Part shown: one piece after another, positions 47,754-58,600 of the stretch
How the letters are laid out: the number at the start of each line of letters is the position of its first letter
Numbering within the stretch: position 1 is the first letter of the stretch
NCBI RefSeq assembly: GCF_900585905.1
Contig: NZ_UTVH01000031.1
Span: 62,001 to 126,000 of the forward strand
Direction of reading: 5' to 3'
Origin: Pseudomonas viridiflava
Lineage (GTDB): Bacteria; Pseudomonadota; Gammaproteobacteria; Pseudomonadales; Pseudomonadaceae
DNA length: 64,000 bases
The notes under the pieces: generated by a model
What the model saw: the letters and a program-made list of their open reading frames with translations, nothing else
The model's database searches: none
Told to the model about the DNA's origin: nothing
Position numbers and translations under genes: made by a program

Positions 47754-49280
47754 ATGTACCTACCCCGCTCATCCATCGCCGCCAGCCTGTTGGGCGCCAG
47801 TCTGATGGCCAGCCCGGCAGTCTTTGCTGACACCCTGACCCGAGACAACGGCGCCGCCGTCGGCGACAACCAGAATTCGCAGACCGCAGGCGCGACCGGC
47901 CCGGTACTCCTTCAAGACGTCCAACTGCTGCAGAAGCTTCAGCGCTTCGACCGTGAACGCATCCCCGAGCGCGTGGTGCACGCGCGCGGCACAGGTGTGC
48001 ATGGCGAGTTCATCGCCACTGAAGGCGCTGCCGACCTGAGCAAGGCCAAGGTTTTCAGCAAAGGCGAGCACACCCCCGTGTTCGTACGTTTCTCTGCAGT
48101 GGTGCACGGCAATCACTCGCCTGAAACCCTGCGTGATCCCCGCGGCTTCGCCACCAAGTTCTACACCGCCGATGGCAACTGGGACCTGGTGGGCAACAAC
48201 TTCCCGACGTTCTTCATTCGCGACGCGATCAAATTCCCGGACATGGTTCACGCCTTCAAGCCTGACCCTCGTACCAACCTGGACGACGATTCGCGCCGCT
48301 TTGACTTCTTCTCCCATGTACCGGAAGCCACGCGCACGCTGACGTTGCTGTACTCCAACGAAGGCACCCCGGCCAGCTATCGCACCATGGACGGCAACGG
48401 TGTTCACGCCTACAAGCTGGTCAACGCCAAGGGCGAAGTGAACTACGTGAAGTTTCACTGGAAGAGCCTGCAAGGCTTGAAGAACCTCGATCCCAAGCAG
48501 GTCGCCGAAGTGCAGTCCAAGGACTACAGCCACCTGGGCAACGATCTGGTGGGCGCGATCAAGAAGGGCGACTTCCCGAAATGGGATCTGTATGTGCAGG
48601 TGGTCAAGCCAGCCGACCTGGCGAAGTTCGACTTCGACCCGCTGGACGCCACCAAGATCTGGCCGAACATCCCCGAACGCAAGATCGGTCAGATGGTGCT
48701 GAACAAGAATGTGGATAACTACTTCCAGGAAACCGAACAGGTCGCCATGGCGCCCGCCAACGTCGTGCCGGGTATCGAGCCGTCCGAAGACCGTCTGCTG
48801 CAAGGCCGTGTGTTCTCGTACGCCGACACTCAGCTGTATCGCGTAGGCACCAACGTCCTGAGCCTGCCGATCAACGCCCCGCGCAACAAGGTCAACAATG
48901 GCAACCAGGACGGCCAGCTCAACGCCGGCCACACCACATCTGGGGTGAACTACGAGCCAAGTCGTCTGGAGCCGCGTCCTTCGGTTGAGGCCGCACGTTA
49001 CAGCCAGTTGCCGTTGTCGGGCAGCACCCAGCAAGCGAAGATCCAGCGCGAGCAGAACTTCAAGCAGGCCGGTGATCTGTATCGTTCGTACAGCAAGAAA
49101 GACCAGCAGGACTTGATCCAGAGCTTTGGCGAGTCGCTGGCTACCACCGACACCGAGAGCAAGAACATCATGCTCTCGTTCCTCTACAAGGCTGATCCGG
49201 AGTACGGCACCGGCGTGACCAAGGTCGCCAAAGGTGATCTGGACAAGGTCAAGCAATTGGCCGCCGCCCTGAAGGACTGA
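47754..49280 (+). CDS. katB: periplasmic monofunctional catalase
   Basis: 508 residues. Signal peptide at 1-~25 (SSIAASLLGASLMASPAVFA), then the catalase core: heme-site His in RVVHARGTGVHGEF near 75, FVRFSAVVH, and distal Asn in DGNWDLVGNNFP. It destroys hydrogen peroxide in the periplasm. The ankyrin-repeat gene follows, as in the P. aeruginosa katB-ankB operon, where AnkB supports KatB activity. ATG at 47754 with GAAGAGAGA upstream. Confidence 0.93.
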   Translation: MYLPRSSIAASLLGASLMASPAVFADTLTRDNGAAVGDNQNSQTAGATGPVLLQDVQLLQKLQRFDRERIPERVVHARGTGVHGEFIATEGAADLSKAKVFSKGEHTPVFVRFSAVVHGNHSPETLRDPRGFATKFYTADGNWDLVGNNFPTFFIRDAIKFPDMVHAFKPDPRTNLDDDSRRFDFFSHVPEATRTLTLLYSNEGTPASYRTMDGNGVHAYKLVNAKGEVNYVKFHWKSLQGLKNLDPKQVAEVQSKDYSHLGNDLVGAIKKGDFPKWDLYVQVVKPADLAKFDFDPLDATKIWPNIPERKIGQMVLNKNVDNYFQETEQVAMAPANVVPGIEPSEDRLLQGRVFSYADTQLYRVGTNVLSLPINAPRNKVNNGNQDGQLNAGHTTSGVNYEPSRLEPRPSVEAARYSQLPLSGSTQQAKIQREQNFKQAGDLYRSYSKKDQQDLIQSFGESLATTDTESKNIMLSFLYKADPEYGTGVTKVAKGDLDKVKQLAAALKD

Positions 49281-49285
49281 TCGTC

Positions 49286-49329
49286 CACCCTCACCCGCCA
49301 GGCCCGATGCCCGGCGGGTGGGGGTTTTT
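49286..49329 (+). terminator. terminator/attenuator between katB and ankB
   Basis: CACCCGCC / GGCGGGTG stem (49292-49299 with 49313-49320) followed by GGGGTTTTT. It would limit ankB expression relative to katB. Confidence 0.75.
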
Positions 49330-49343
49330 CGAGGAACATCGCC

Positions 49344-49901
49344 ATGCGCAGAACCGTTTACGCCCTGATGATGCTGTTTGCCGCCAGCGGCAGCGCATTC
49401 GCCAACCCACCGCAACCCGACCCCGGAGTCGATACCCAGGCACAACTGCGCGAACTGTTTTTCCAGGCCGCCAGAGAGGGTCGACAGGACATGCTCGGCG
49501 AGTTCATCAACGCCCGCTTCGACCTCAATGTGCAGGATGACAAGGGCTACACCGCCTTGATCCTCGCCGCCTACCATGGCCAACAGGCCACTGTGACACA
49601 ACTGCTGAGTGCCGGTGCCGACCCCTGCGCCAAGGACCTGCGAGGCAACACCGCGCTGATGGGCGCCATTTTCAAGGGCGAGCTGAGCATCGCCCAGCAA
49701 CTGGTCGCCGCCAACTGCGCGCCAGATGAACGCAACAACGCCGGCCAGACCGCCGCCATGTACGCCGCGCTGTTTCAGCGCAAGGATGTGCTCAATGCAC
49801 TGGCAGCCAAGGGCGCCGACCTGAACGCCACCGACGCCATGGGCAACCGTGTCGAGAACCTGCAGCGCGGGGAGTTCGAGCCGTTGCAACCTGCGCGGTG
49901 A
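49344..49901 (+). CDS. ankB: periplasmic ankyrin-repeat protein (KatB partner)
   Basis: 185 residues. Signal peptide (1-~20) and four ankyrin repeats from residue ~50 (DDKGYTALILAAYHGQQATVTQLLSAGADP; LRGNTALMGAIF; NAGQTAAMYAALF). Its position directly after katB follows the known operon. Ribosome site GAGGAA. Confidence 0.9.
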   Translation: MRRTVYALMMLFAASGSAFANPPQPDPGVDTQAQLRELFFQAAREGRQDMLGEFINARFDLNVQDDKGYTALILAAYHGQQATVTQLLSAGADPCAKDLRGNTALMGAIFKGELSIAQQLVAANCAPDERNNAGQTAAMYAALFQRKDVLNALAAKGADLNATDAMGNRVENLQRGEFEPLQPAR

Positions 49902-50024
49902 TCCCCGCGTTATTCAGGGACTTCCGCGATTTCGCGCAGCAATCATTGAGGTGTAGGAGCCAGCTTGTTGGTGAAGCGCCGCCAGATCTTCCCTTCGCCA
50001 ACACATTGCCCCCTACCCGGCTCC

Positions 50025-51002
50025 CTACGCCTTCCAAGCCTGCGGGTTGACCAGATTTGCAGGCTTGTCGCCAGCCAGCGCACTGATCAGGTTATCCACC
50101 GCGCACGCGGCCATGGCTTCGCGGGTTTCATGGGTCGCCGAGCCCATGTGTGGCGTCGCCACGACATTCGCCATCTGCAGCAACGGCGAGTCGGTGTTTA
50201 GCGGCTCACGCTCGAACACATCCAGCCCCGCCCCGCGTATCTGCCCGTTTTGCAGAGCCTCAATGAGCGCCTGCTCGTCCACGACCTTGCCACGGGCAAT
50301 ATTGATGAGGATGCTCTCCGGACGCATCAAGGCCAGTTGATCCTTGCCGATCAGACCCTCTGTCTCAGCAGTTAGCGGGACCGTGAGGCAGACAAAATCC
50401 GCCTCCCCCAGCAGCGCCTCGAGGCTGCGATATCCTGCATCGAATCGGGCTTCAACCTCAGGCTTGGGCGAACGGCAGTGGTACAGGATCGGCATGCCGA
50501 AGCCGAAATGCCCACGCTGGGCCAACGCCTCGCCGATCCGGCCCATGCCGATGATGCCCAGGGTCTTGCCGTGCACGTCGCTGCCAAAGTGCGCCGGACC
50601 AATGTTGTGTTTCCACTCGCCGTTGCGCACCAGACTGGCCAGCTCCACCACCCGCCGCGCGGTGGCCATGATCAACGCAAAGCCTGTATCGGCAGTGGTC
50701 TGGGTCAGCACGTCCGGCGTGTTGCACAAGGCAATGCCGCGCCCATTGAGGTAATCGATATCGTAGTTATCCACACCCACCGACACTGTGGATATCGCCC
50801 GCAATCGAGGGGCGAGGTCCAGCAGCTCGGCGTCCAGTTTGATGCTGGCGCCCAGCAACCCATGTGCCTGTGGCAGCGCGGCGCGCAATCGAGCGAGGTC
50901 GTCGCGCTTTGGGTCTTCGATCAGGGTGACGTCGGCGTGAGCCTGCAAGCGCTGCATCAGCGCGGCGGAAAGTGTCTTGTACAACACAACGTGCTTTTTC
51001 AT
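50025..51002 (-). CDS. kguD: 2-ketogluconate-6-phosphate reductase
   Basis: 325 residues of the D-2-hydroxyacid dehydrogenase family: NAD(P)-binding GIIGMGRIGEALAQRG near 155, and the catalytic segment from LINIARGKVVDEQAL to ATPHMGSATHETREAM. In the kgu pathway it reduces 2-keto-6-phosphogluconate to 6-phosphogluconate. It is the last gene of kguEKTD, 17 bases after kguT. ATG 51002 chosen because the family starts MKKHVVLY. Confidence 0.92.
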   Translation of the reverse strand: MKKHVVLYKTLSAALMQRLQAHADVTLIEDPKRDDLARLRAALPQAHGLLGASIKLDAELLDLAPRLRAISTVSVGVDNYDIDYLNGRGIALCNTPDVLTQTTADTGFALIMATARRVVELASLVRNGEWKHNIGPAHFGSDVHGKTLGIIGMGRIGEALAQRGHFGFGMPILYHCRSPKPEVEARFDAGYRSLEALLGEADFVCLTVPLTAETEGLIGKDQLALMRPESILINIARGKVVDEQALIEALQNGQIRGAGLDVFEREPLNTDSPLLQMANVVATPHMGSATHETREAMAACAVDNLISALAGDKPANLVNPQAWKA

Positions 51003-51019
51003 CGCAAGGGGTTTCCAGA

Positions 51020-52336
51020 TCAAGGGCGGACAGCGCCACGCTGGGCGTTGAGGGCTTTATCCACAGGCAGGGTTTTGCTGTCCGGCCTGAGCATGAGGGT
51101 GAGCAACACCGACACCAGCAACGCGCCGCTCATGAACAGATAGGACGCGCTGAGGGTTCCGGTGACGCCATTGAGGTAGCCCACCAGATAGGAACCGGCA
51201 AACGAGCCCAGCGCTCCCAGGCTGTTGATAAGTGCCATGGCGCCACCGGCCACATTGGACGGCAGGATTTCCGGGACGATGGCGAAAAACGGCCCGTACG
51301 GCGCGTACATGCAGGCGCCAGCAATCACCAGCAGCGAATACGACCACCAGAAATGCTCGGTGCCCAGGGCATAGGAGCCGTAGAAAGCGATGGCCGCCAC
51401 CAGCAACGGTGGCCAGACAAACAGTTTGCGCTTCTGCAGTTTGTCTGAAGCCCAGGACACCAGGATCATGCCGATCACCGCAGCCAGGTAAGGCAGGGCT
51501 GACAGCCAGCCGGCCTCGACCATGTCCATCTGCATGCCTTTCTTGAGGATGGTCGGCAGCCAGAGCACAAAGCCGTAAACGCCGATGCTCCAGCAGAAAT
51601 ACTGCGCCGCCAGCAACAGCACTTTTGGCGAGCGGAAAGCTTCGGCGTAGTTCTTCACCGGCTTGATCCCAGCCTGCTCGGCGTCCAGTCGGGTTTGCAG
51701 TTCGGTCTTCTCGGCCTCACTCAACCACTTCGCCTGAGCCGGGCGCTCGTCCACCAGGCGCCACCAGATGAATGCCCAGATCACGGCGGGCAGGCCTTCG
51801 ACGATGAACATCCAGCGCCAGCTGAAATGCGCGACCAGATAACCCGACACCACAGACATCCAGAGCATGGTCACCGGGTTACCCAGGATCAGAATGGTGT
51901 TGGCGCGCGAGCGCTCGGCGCGGGTGAACCAGTAGCACAGGTACACCAGCATGGCGGGCATCACCGCAGCTTCAACCACGCCGAGCAGAAAGCGGATGCC
52001 AATGAGCATGTAGGCATTGGAGACAATGCCCGTCAGCGTCGCCAGGCCGCCCCACAGGATCAGGCTGACAAAGATCAGCTTTTTCACGCTCTTCTTCTGC
52101 GCGTAAATCGCACCAGGGACCTGAAAGAAGAAGTAGCCGAGAAAGAACAGCGCCCCCAGTAATGACGACATGCCCGGCGTGATGTGCAGGTCCTCTGCCA
52201 TGCCGGACGCTGCCGCAAAGCCGTAGTTGGCCCGATCCAGGTAGGCCAGGCTGTAAGTGATGAAAACGATGGGCATGATCAACAGCCAGCGGCGTTTCAG
52301 ACCCTTGGTTTTGAAAATATCGAGTAACTTTTCCAT
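51020..52336 (-). CDS. kguT: 2-ketogluconate transporter (MFS)
   Basis: 438 residues, twelve membrane segments, MFS of the anion:cation symporter group (ITYSLAYLDRANYGFAAASGMAEDL at the first loop). It imports 2-ketogluconate. Start at ATG 52336 with AGGGAG. Third gene of the kgu operon. Confidence 0.92.
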   Translation of the reverse strand: MEKLLDIFKTKGLKRRWLLIMPIVFITYSLAYLDRANYGFAAASGMAEDLHITPGMSSLLGALFFLGYFFFQVPGAIYAQKKSVKKLIFVSLILWGGLATLTGIVSNAYMLIGIRFLLGVVEAAVMPAMLVYLCYWFTRAERSRANTILILGNPVTMLWMSVVSGYLVAHFSWRWMFIVEGLPAVIWAFIWWRLVDERPAQAKWLSEAEKTELQTRLDAEQAGIKPVKNYAEAFRSPKVLLLAAQYFCWSIGVYGFVLWLPTILKKGMQMDMVEAGWLSALPYLAAVIGMILVSWASDKLQKRKLFVWPPLLVAAIAFYGSYALGTEHFWWSYSLLVIAGACMYAPYGPFFAIVPEILPSNVAGGAMALINSLGALGSFAGSYLVGYLNGVTGTLSASYLFMSGALLVSVLLTLMLRPDSKTLPVDKALNAQRGAVRP

Positions 52337-52401
52337 TTCGACTCCCTGAGCTTTTTGTTGTTGTCGCAGCAGGTGCGGCTAGTGCATTGGCAAAGCGTTG
52401 A

Positions 52402-53367
52402 TCAGGCTTGTGGTGCAGGCGTCGAGGTTGCCGACCAGGCGGCATCGAGGGCAGCACGTGTTGGCAGCCCTTCCATGTCACCACGACTCTGCACCGCCAG
52501 GCTGCCGATCCAGTTGCCTCGGGCCACAGCCTGGGCGACAGTTTGGTTTTCCAGCAGCGCACTGATCACGCCGACCGCAAAGCCATCCCCGGCACCGACG
52601 GTGTCCACCACTTCAGCGACCGGCACACCGGCCACTACGCCTTGATCGGTCTGCGTGCGGTAATACGCCCCTTCAGCGCCGAGTTTGATGACGACAGCCT
52701 CCACCCCCTGATCGAGGTAAAAAGCCGCGATGTCGGCGGCATCCTGATACCCGGTCAACAGGCGACCCTCGGCCAGCCCCGGGAATACCCAGTTCGCCAG
52801 CCGGGCAAGGCGGTTCACTTCACTGACCATGCGCGCCTCGCTCGTCCACAGGGACGGCCGCAAATTGGGGTCGAAGGACACGCTGCGCCCGGCATTGCGC
52901 ATGCGCCGCATCAATTCCCGCGAGAGCTCGCGGCAGCTGTCCGACAGCGCCGCCGGAATGCCGGTGGCGTGTAGATGCCGGGCCTGGAGCAAGCGCGGGG
53001 CGATGTCCCCGACGCACAGATGACTGGCCGCCGACCCTCTGCGGAAATACTCGACCACCGGGTCGGCGCCCTCGAGCTCGCGGGATTTGAGCTGAAAACC
53101 AGTGGGGTGCAGCGGGTCCACGCTGACGTCCTGGCAACTCACGCCCTCGCGTTGCAGGCTGTCGACGACAAAGCGGCCGAGTGAATCGTTGCCGACACGA
53201 CTGAGCCACGCCACGTTGAAACCCAGGCGCGCCAGACCAATGGCCACGTTGCTGTCAGCCCCGGCGATGCGCTTTTCGAACTCGCCGACATCGGCCAGAT
53301 CGCCAGGCCGCTGCGCAACAAACATGGCCATGGTTTCACCAAAGGACAGGATGTCGATATCAGACAT
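52402..53367 (-). CDS. kguK: 2-ketogluconate kinase
   Basis: 321 residues of the PfkB/ribokinase family, with the GADSNVAIGLARLG substrate motif near residues 30-45 and the anion-hole motif DTVGAGDGFAVG near residue 245. It makes 2-keto-6-phosphogluconate. Its start overlaps the kguE stop by eight bases. ATG 53367 preferred over 53427. Confidence 0.92.
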   Translation of the reverse strand: MSDIDILSFGETMAMFVAQRPGDLADVGEFEKRIAGADSNVAIGLARLGFNVAWLSRVGNDSLGRFVVDSLQREGVSCQDVSVDPLHPTGFQLKSRELEGADPVVEYFRRGSAASHLCVGDIAPRLLQARHLHATGIPAALSDSCRELSRELMRRMRNAGRSVSFDPNLRPSLWTSEARMVSEVNRLARLANWVFPGLAEGRLLTGYQDAADIAAFYLDQGVEAVVIKLGAEGAYYRTQTDQGVVAGVPVAEVVDTVGAGDGFAVGVISALLENQTVAQAVARGNWIGSLAVQSRGDMEGLPTRAALDAAWSATSTPAPQA

Positions 53368-54157
53368 GGCGGGCCACCTGCAGCGGTTGCAGCGGCGCGT
53401 CCGGCGCAAGGCTTGCCAGCAGCGCAACCTGTTCAGACGTCACCTTGAGCAGGTCGGCGCCTTGCAACGGGTACTCGATGGCGCGAGGCACGGCTTCAGG
53501 CATGTAGGCCAACAGCGCTTGCCACTCGGGCACATCAGCCTCATCGGGCGGGACGGCTACCAGCGTGCCGCTGGCCGAGCGAGTCACCGCCTTGAAGTGC
53601 ACGTAACGCACGTAGCAGCCCAACTGCTGCGCGGCGCTGATGACGTTTTGCGCCTGCCACTGCCAGTTGCCGACATCGAAGGTCATGGCGATATCCAGCT
53701 CAAGCGCCTGCACTCGGTCAAAAAAATCGCAGAACGGCGCGATGATTCCGCCATAGGCCGTCTGATCATTCTCCACCAGCAGTTGCACGTCATGGCGCGC
53801 CAGCTGTGCGCCAAGCCCATGCAGATCACACTCATGACTGAAATGGCCCAGCGAAACCTTCAACCACTGCGCGCCGCAGGCCTGGGCGCGCACCAGTGTG
53901 GCTTCAAGCTGCGGGTTGGGGCGCGACTGATCCTGCAACCACAACTCCAGCGGCGCCGAATACAGACACTCAAGGCTTTGCGACTTGATCGCCCTGGCCA
54001 GTGAAGGGAAGTCTTCGTGGGTGAACAGCTCTTCACGTAACTCGATACGCGACGCCCCGGAGGCCGCCAACAACGAGATAAATGCATCCTGACCCAGCTG
54101 GCGCACCCGATTGGCGCCGAAGCTGGAAAGGCTGATGGAAACGGGGTGGTTGACCAT
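53360..54157 (-). CDS. kguE: 2-ketogluconate operon epimerase-like protein (xylose isomerase-like TIM barrel)
   Basis: 265 residues. Sugar-phosphate isomerase/epimerase fold with metal-ligand segments such as ELREELFTHEDFP, LLVENDQTAYGG and MTFDVGNWQWQ. First gene of the operon; its exact reaction is still unclear, although the gene is conserved at this place. A perfect PtxS operator lies 14 bases upstream. Confidence 0.9.
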   Translation of the reverse strand: MVNHPVSISLSSFGANRVRQLGQDAFISLLAASGASRIELREELFTHEDFPSLARAIKSQSLECLYSAPLELWLQDQSRPNPQLEATLVRAQACGAQWLKVSLGHFSHECDLHGLGAQLARHDVQLLVENDQTAYGGIIAPFCDFFDRVQALELDIAMTFDVGNWQWQAQNVISAAQQLGCYVRYVHFKAVTRSASGTLVAVPPDEADVPEWQALLAYMPEAVPRAIEYPLQGADLLKVTSEQVALLASLAPDAPLQPLQVARHV

Positions 54158-54170
54158 TATTGTTATCCTC

Positions 54171-54184
54171 TGAAACCGGTTTCA
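54171..54184. promoter_or_regulatory. PtxS operator in the kguE promoter
   Basis: TGAAACCGGTTTCA, a perfect 14-base palindrome equal to the PtxS consensus. It overlaps the kgu promoter region, so PtxS should repress the operon until 2-ketogluconate is bound. Confidence 0.93.
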
Positions 54185-54234
54185 TTTTTAGCGGTGGAAA
54201 CACCGGACGTGCGTGAAAACCCTGACGGATGAGG

Positions 54235-55257
54235 TCAGGCTCGCTGTCGAGTAGATCCACGTACGATCAGGCGGGCGGGAAAATCGATCATCCGCGCAGG
54301 CGTCTGATCACCCCGCAAGCGGCTGAGCAGGCACTCGAATGCCGTGATACCGATCTCGTGAGTCGGCTGCGCCAGCGCGGTGATTCCGCTGCCCACCAGC
54401 GGATACCAGTCGAGGTCGTCAAGGGCGATCAAGCCGATGTCCTCGAACAATGCGCAGCCCAGTTCGCGCAGCAGCCGCGTGCAGGTCAGCGTGGCAATGC
54501 CGTTGGCGGTGAACAGCGCCTTGGGACCCGGCCCGGGCGCCGCAAGGAAGGCCTGCAGCCGGGACGCCAACTGCTCGTCTGTCTGCAGCACCTGACCGCG
54601 CAGGCCAGGGCGTTGACTCATCAAGGCGTTGAAGGCTTCCAGGCGCTGCAGTCGGGAACTGGTGCCGTCCTGCTGCTCGCTGACCAGAACAATGTCGCGA
54701 TAGCCGCAGCTTTCGAGATGGTCGATGGCCTGCTGCACGGCTGCAGCGTTATCCAGCCCGACCAGATCGCTGTGCAGCTGATCCACCCGGCGATCCACCA
54801 GCACCATGGGCAGATCGCGATGCAGGTCCTGCAGCTCATCGAGATGATGACCCAGGGTATTCAGCACCAGACCTTCGACGTTATAGGAGCGTAGCGCCGC
54901 CAGATGCAGGCGTTCCTGCTCGTCATCGCGGTCGGTATTGCACACCACCAGGCTGTAACCGTGGCGGCGACAGGCAGTCTCGACGCCATGCATGACCGCA
55001 ATCGAATACGGGTTCTGAATGTCGGCCACCAGCATGCCGATCAAACGCGTGCGCCCGCGCTTCAGGCCGCGGGCCATTTGATTGGGGCGATAGCCAAGGG
55101 TGTCGATGGCCTGCTCGATGCGCAAGGCAATGGCATCGGACAGCAATTGCCGGTCATCGCCAATGAAGCGCGACACACTGGCCTTGGACACACCTGCCAG
55201 CTCGGCAACATCATTCATCGTCACCCGCGCACGCGGCGACGGAGGAAAACTGGTCAA
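54235..55257 (-). CDS. ptxS: LacI-family repressor of 2-ketogluconate use
   Basis: 340 residues. LacI HTH (TMNDVAELAGVSKASVSRFIGDD at 13-35), hinge with GYRPNQMARGLKRGRT, and a periplasmic-binding-type effector domain. Upstream of kguE in the same direction, as ptxS in pseudomonads. The TTG at 55257 gives the PPSPRARVTMND N-terminus known for PtxS; an ATG at 55218 is an alternative. A second operator lies before it. Confidence 0.92.
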   Translation of the reverse strand: MTSFPPSPRARVTMNDVAELAGVSKASVSRFIGDDRQLLSDAIALRIEQAIDTLGYRPNQMARGLKRGRTRLIGMLVADIQNPYSIAVMHGVETACRRHGYSLVVCNTDRDDEQERLHLAALRSYNVEGLVLNTLGHHLDELQDLHRDLPMVLVDRRVDQLHSDLVGLDNAAAVQQAIDHLESCGYRDIVLVSEQQDGTSSRLQRLEAFNALMSQRPGLRGQVLQTDEQLASRLQAFLAAPGPGPKALFTANGIATLTCTRLLRELGCALFEDIGLIALDDLDWYPLVGSGITALAQPTHEIGITAFECLLSRLRGDQTPARMIDFPARLIVRGSTRQRA

Positions 55258-55291
55258 AAGTGAACACCCATTTGTAGTTATTGGCGGGTTT

Positions 55292-55305
55292 TGAAAACGG
55301 TTTCA
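55292..55305. promoter_or_regulatory. PtxS operator in the ptxS promoter
   Basis: TGAAAACGGTTTCA, one change from the perfect site at 54171, 34 bases upstream of the ptxS start: expected autoregulation. The remaining bases to 55684 hold no credible gene; a 45-75 residue minus-strand frame ending at 55363 is unrecognised. Confidence 0.85.
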
Positions 55306-55684
55306 GAAAACACCAAAGCGGGGCTGGCGTCAAGCTGGGGTCGGATGAAAGGTGGGGTCCGATTAAACGCCAAACGCAAGGGTCGCCACCAGACTGGCGA
55401 TCTGGACCAGGCAATCATCCCCAGTCAGATGCCCGTAATGGCTGGCACTTTGCGGCAGGTAGCGACTGAAAACTTCACCCTTCGGAACATTGGTGGTCAT
55501 TGACGCCGACGCGCTCGAAAAAAGCCTGGAAGCAAGCAACAGGAACCGTAGCAAGCACCACGCCGGCAAACCTGCCGTCAGCGGCGACAATGCGCCTGCT
55601 GATGGGGATTACACTGTCGCCATCAGTAGTGATGCGGTGGGTTATAGGCAAACGTTGTTCGAGACTGGCAACGTTTGCCTGATT

Positions 55685-58600
55685 TCACTGATGGCGCAGG
55701 AAAGCGGCACGCGTCAGGGTGAGTATCAATTGCTGCTCGGCGGCACGTCGCTCATCCGCCACAACCTTGACCTGGTCCAGATAGCTCTGTTCTTCAATCC
55801 ACTCAGCTTGCCTCTCCAGCAGCACGAGACGTTCGTGGAATGGCGCATCGAGCGCCTCGAAACGGTCAGCGTAGGTAGCACGCAGATGCTGCTGCCAAAA
55901 ATCTCGTGCGGCCAACGAAGCAGCCAGATTACCAGGTGTTTCAGCAATCAACACCGTGCCTCGGGCACGGTTGAGGTGGGCTGGAGATACACCACTGTCG
56001 ATCCTGAAATACATGTACCGTGACTGGCCGGGCAGCCCGAGTGACTCGGCAAGACCTACGCGGTACGCCAAATAGACCTCGACATCATCGGGCAGGCCGA
56101 AGGGAATTACCCTGCGGGCTCTTTCAATGTGTTCAGCGGCTATACGATCCACCTGATCCAGCCGAAACAGCGAGCGCCCAAGCTTTAGTAAGGCGCTCTC
56201 TGCGAGTGGAGCATTCAGGCCGCTGGTGCGCTGCACCACCCAGGTTCTTACCTCCAGGGCGCTGAGGATCAACAAAAACCGGTCTATGCAGGTGCGCGGG
56301 CCTGCCGCCTGCTGGAAGACGGCCTCGCGTATTTCACCGTTCTGCACGCACGCCTCAATAATCCCCCAGACCCGGCGTTTCATCTCTGCAGTCATGCCTC
56401 GATACCCATGTGAATCAGCCAAGTCGGCGAAGAAACGGAATAGATCTCGCGAACCTGGTTCAGCAGCCAGCTGCTCCCATTGACTGAAACGCCAAGGCCT
56501 CACATCGTCTTCCAGGTCGGCCAGCCAACGTTCACGCTGAAAGGGCCCACCCTCGACATGAAGAAGGCGAACGCCTGGGGCGAAGCCGTTATCAGAGTAG
56601 ATCGTCAGCATCCGCGCGTAAGTGGCCGCATCCAGCGGGTTGTCGTGCAGTGCGACCCGCCTGGGTTGCCGCTCAATCAGAAGAAGCGCCTCGTCATCAA
56701 GCGTCACAATACGGTTGTCACGTAGATCGATACTCTCCAGCAACGGATGGCGAAGCAGGTCCATAGGCATTTGGGTGAGCCCCGTGGAGCGCAGAGCTAA
56801 ACTGCGCAGTTGCATGCCTGCCAGCGCGGGCGGCATGCCGATCGGGTTGTAATCCAGCATTAATGTGCGAAGTTGATTCTGGGTAGCGAGCCTGCGGCTA
56901 CCTTCGACGTCCAGAATGATGCGGTTATTGGAGAGGTTCAACTGGCTCAGGTTGGCCATTTGGTCGATGCCTGCCGGAATAGTCACTAGCTGATTATCAC
57001 GCAGGTCGAGGGTGCGCAGATTATCGAAACGCCGCAAAAAATCCTCACTGACGTCCATTAACGCCATATCGCGCAATGTGAGTTGGCTGACATGACTGAA
57101 ACTCACATTCGGCGGCAGGTTGGGCAGTGGCCCAGGCCGCAGCCCTTCCATCTTCAGGATGTAATGACCTTGGGCATCTCGGGTCTTGCGCCGCCAGCAG
57201 CGACGAATTCTGTCCGCCACCTGACGACGCCTGAACCGCTGGACAACGCCACTGGGCTCATGCGTCCAGGCGTCCAGAGCCTCACGCAAGCTGTCCAGGT
57301 GCTGATTCAATCGCAAATAATGGCTCCAAAGACTCTCGCCACGCGCGCTTACGGCATCCAGGTAAGCTTGCAGTTGTACCTCGCTGAACGTTGGATACAG
57401 CTGCCGCATTCCTCGACGCAGGGCTTGGCCGCTGCTCTCCCCCCGCCCGCTGAGCGGGTACCCCAGCCGCCCGTCACCCAGCCGCCTGGGCGGGCGCAGG
57501 CCACTGCCAATCGGTGCCATACCTAACATCTCGGGAATTCGCTCACGCTGGGCATGTGCACGAATGGACAGAGCCTGCGCCAAATGCTCCGCCGAGCGAC
57601 CCGCATCGCCGAGCAGCACTGTCTGCTGCCGGTCCAAATGCAACAACAGCGCCTGAAACAGGCTGTCTGTCGGCATCGCCTCGTCCGACGCCACGCCTGG
57701 TCCATCGAACGCCTGGTAACCCTCGGAGGTCTTGACCACAAGCCGCAGTTCGCTGGCATCATCTGCTCCGACCTGAGCACGCAGTTCGCCAGTCGGTGAT
57801 GCGGCTCGCACCTCTACCCTGGCCGTTTGCGGCCAGGGCGCCCAATCATCAAGTAGCGTGAGGGCAACGGTCTCGCAGTCACGGTTGACCGCGTGCGCTT
57901 GCTCCAGGCCGGCGCAGGCGCGATCCAGCCGACTTTCGCGCAGAGCCCAGCGGGCCTGCTCGGCCAGCGCCAGTGGCACCCGCTGGCCTGCGACCATCTG
58001 TTCGACCAACGCTGTGCCAGCCTGCTCGATGATTTCCCGGGCACACCGCGCCGTAAGACCCGGGAAGTCTCGGCGCAGGATCTGTTCAGTGGGCGTCGAT
58101 ACAGGCTGTTGTTGATTGAAATGAGCTTCGAACGCTGCATCGCGCAATAAAGGAAACTGCACATGCAGGTCATGCCGCTGCACGGCGTCAATCAGCCGCG
58201 CCGGGGCCTTGGCATGTTCCAGGTGCAAGCCGCGCAGACGCTCCTGATTGAAACCGGTGCAACGCAGCACTGCAGTGGCGGTAGGGTCGGAAACCTCTGC
58301 CAAGGGGCGTCCCAAGCGACGTAATAGCAGCCCGTCACCCTGCCATTGCTCAGGGGTCTCCAGCATGTGGCGCCAATTGCCGGCGCCGTTGTCAAACAGG
58401 CTTGGCCTGTAGGCGCGGGCCCGCTGTGGATGAACGATGCGCAGCGCACGAGTCAGTGGATCCTCACTGATCTGGAAGGTTGCTTCATGCGTGCGCAGAC
58501 ACAAACTTGCGCAAGCTCCACCGCGCTGGCCAAGCTCCAGATTCCGATCCTCTACCGCGTAGCCCGGCAACGCTGAGTCAGCGAGGCGCAATTGCCCGTT

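Noticed and set aside
47769..49889. 706-codon minus-strand frame opposite katB and ankB
   Set aside because: It crosses two real genes and the terminator between them; no domain seen.
55542..55547. GGAACC as a possible hrp box
   Set aside because: The next CACCAC lies only eight bases on, not 15-16, and no gene follows in that direction.
55363..55590. 75-codon minus-strand frame between ptxS and the NEL-like gene
   Set aside because: No recognisable domain and no convincing start; possible remnant only.
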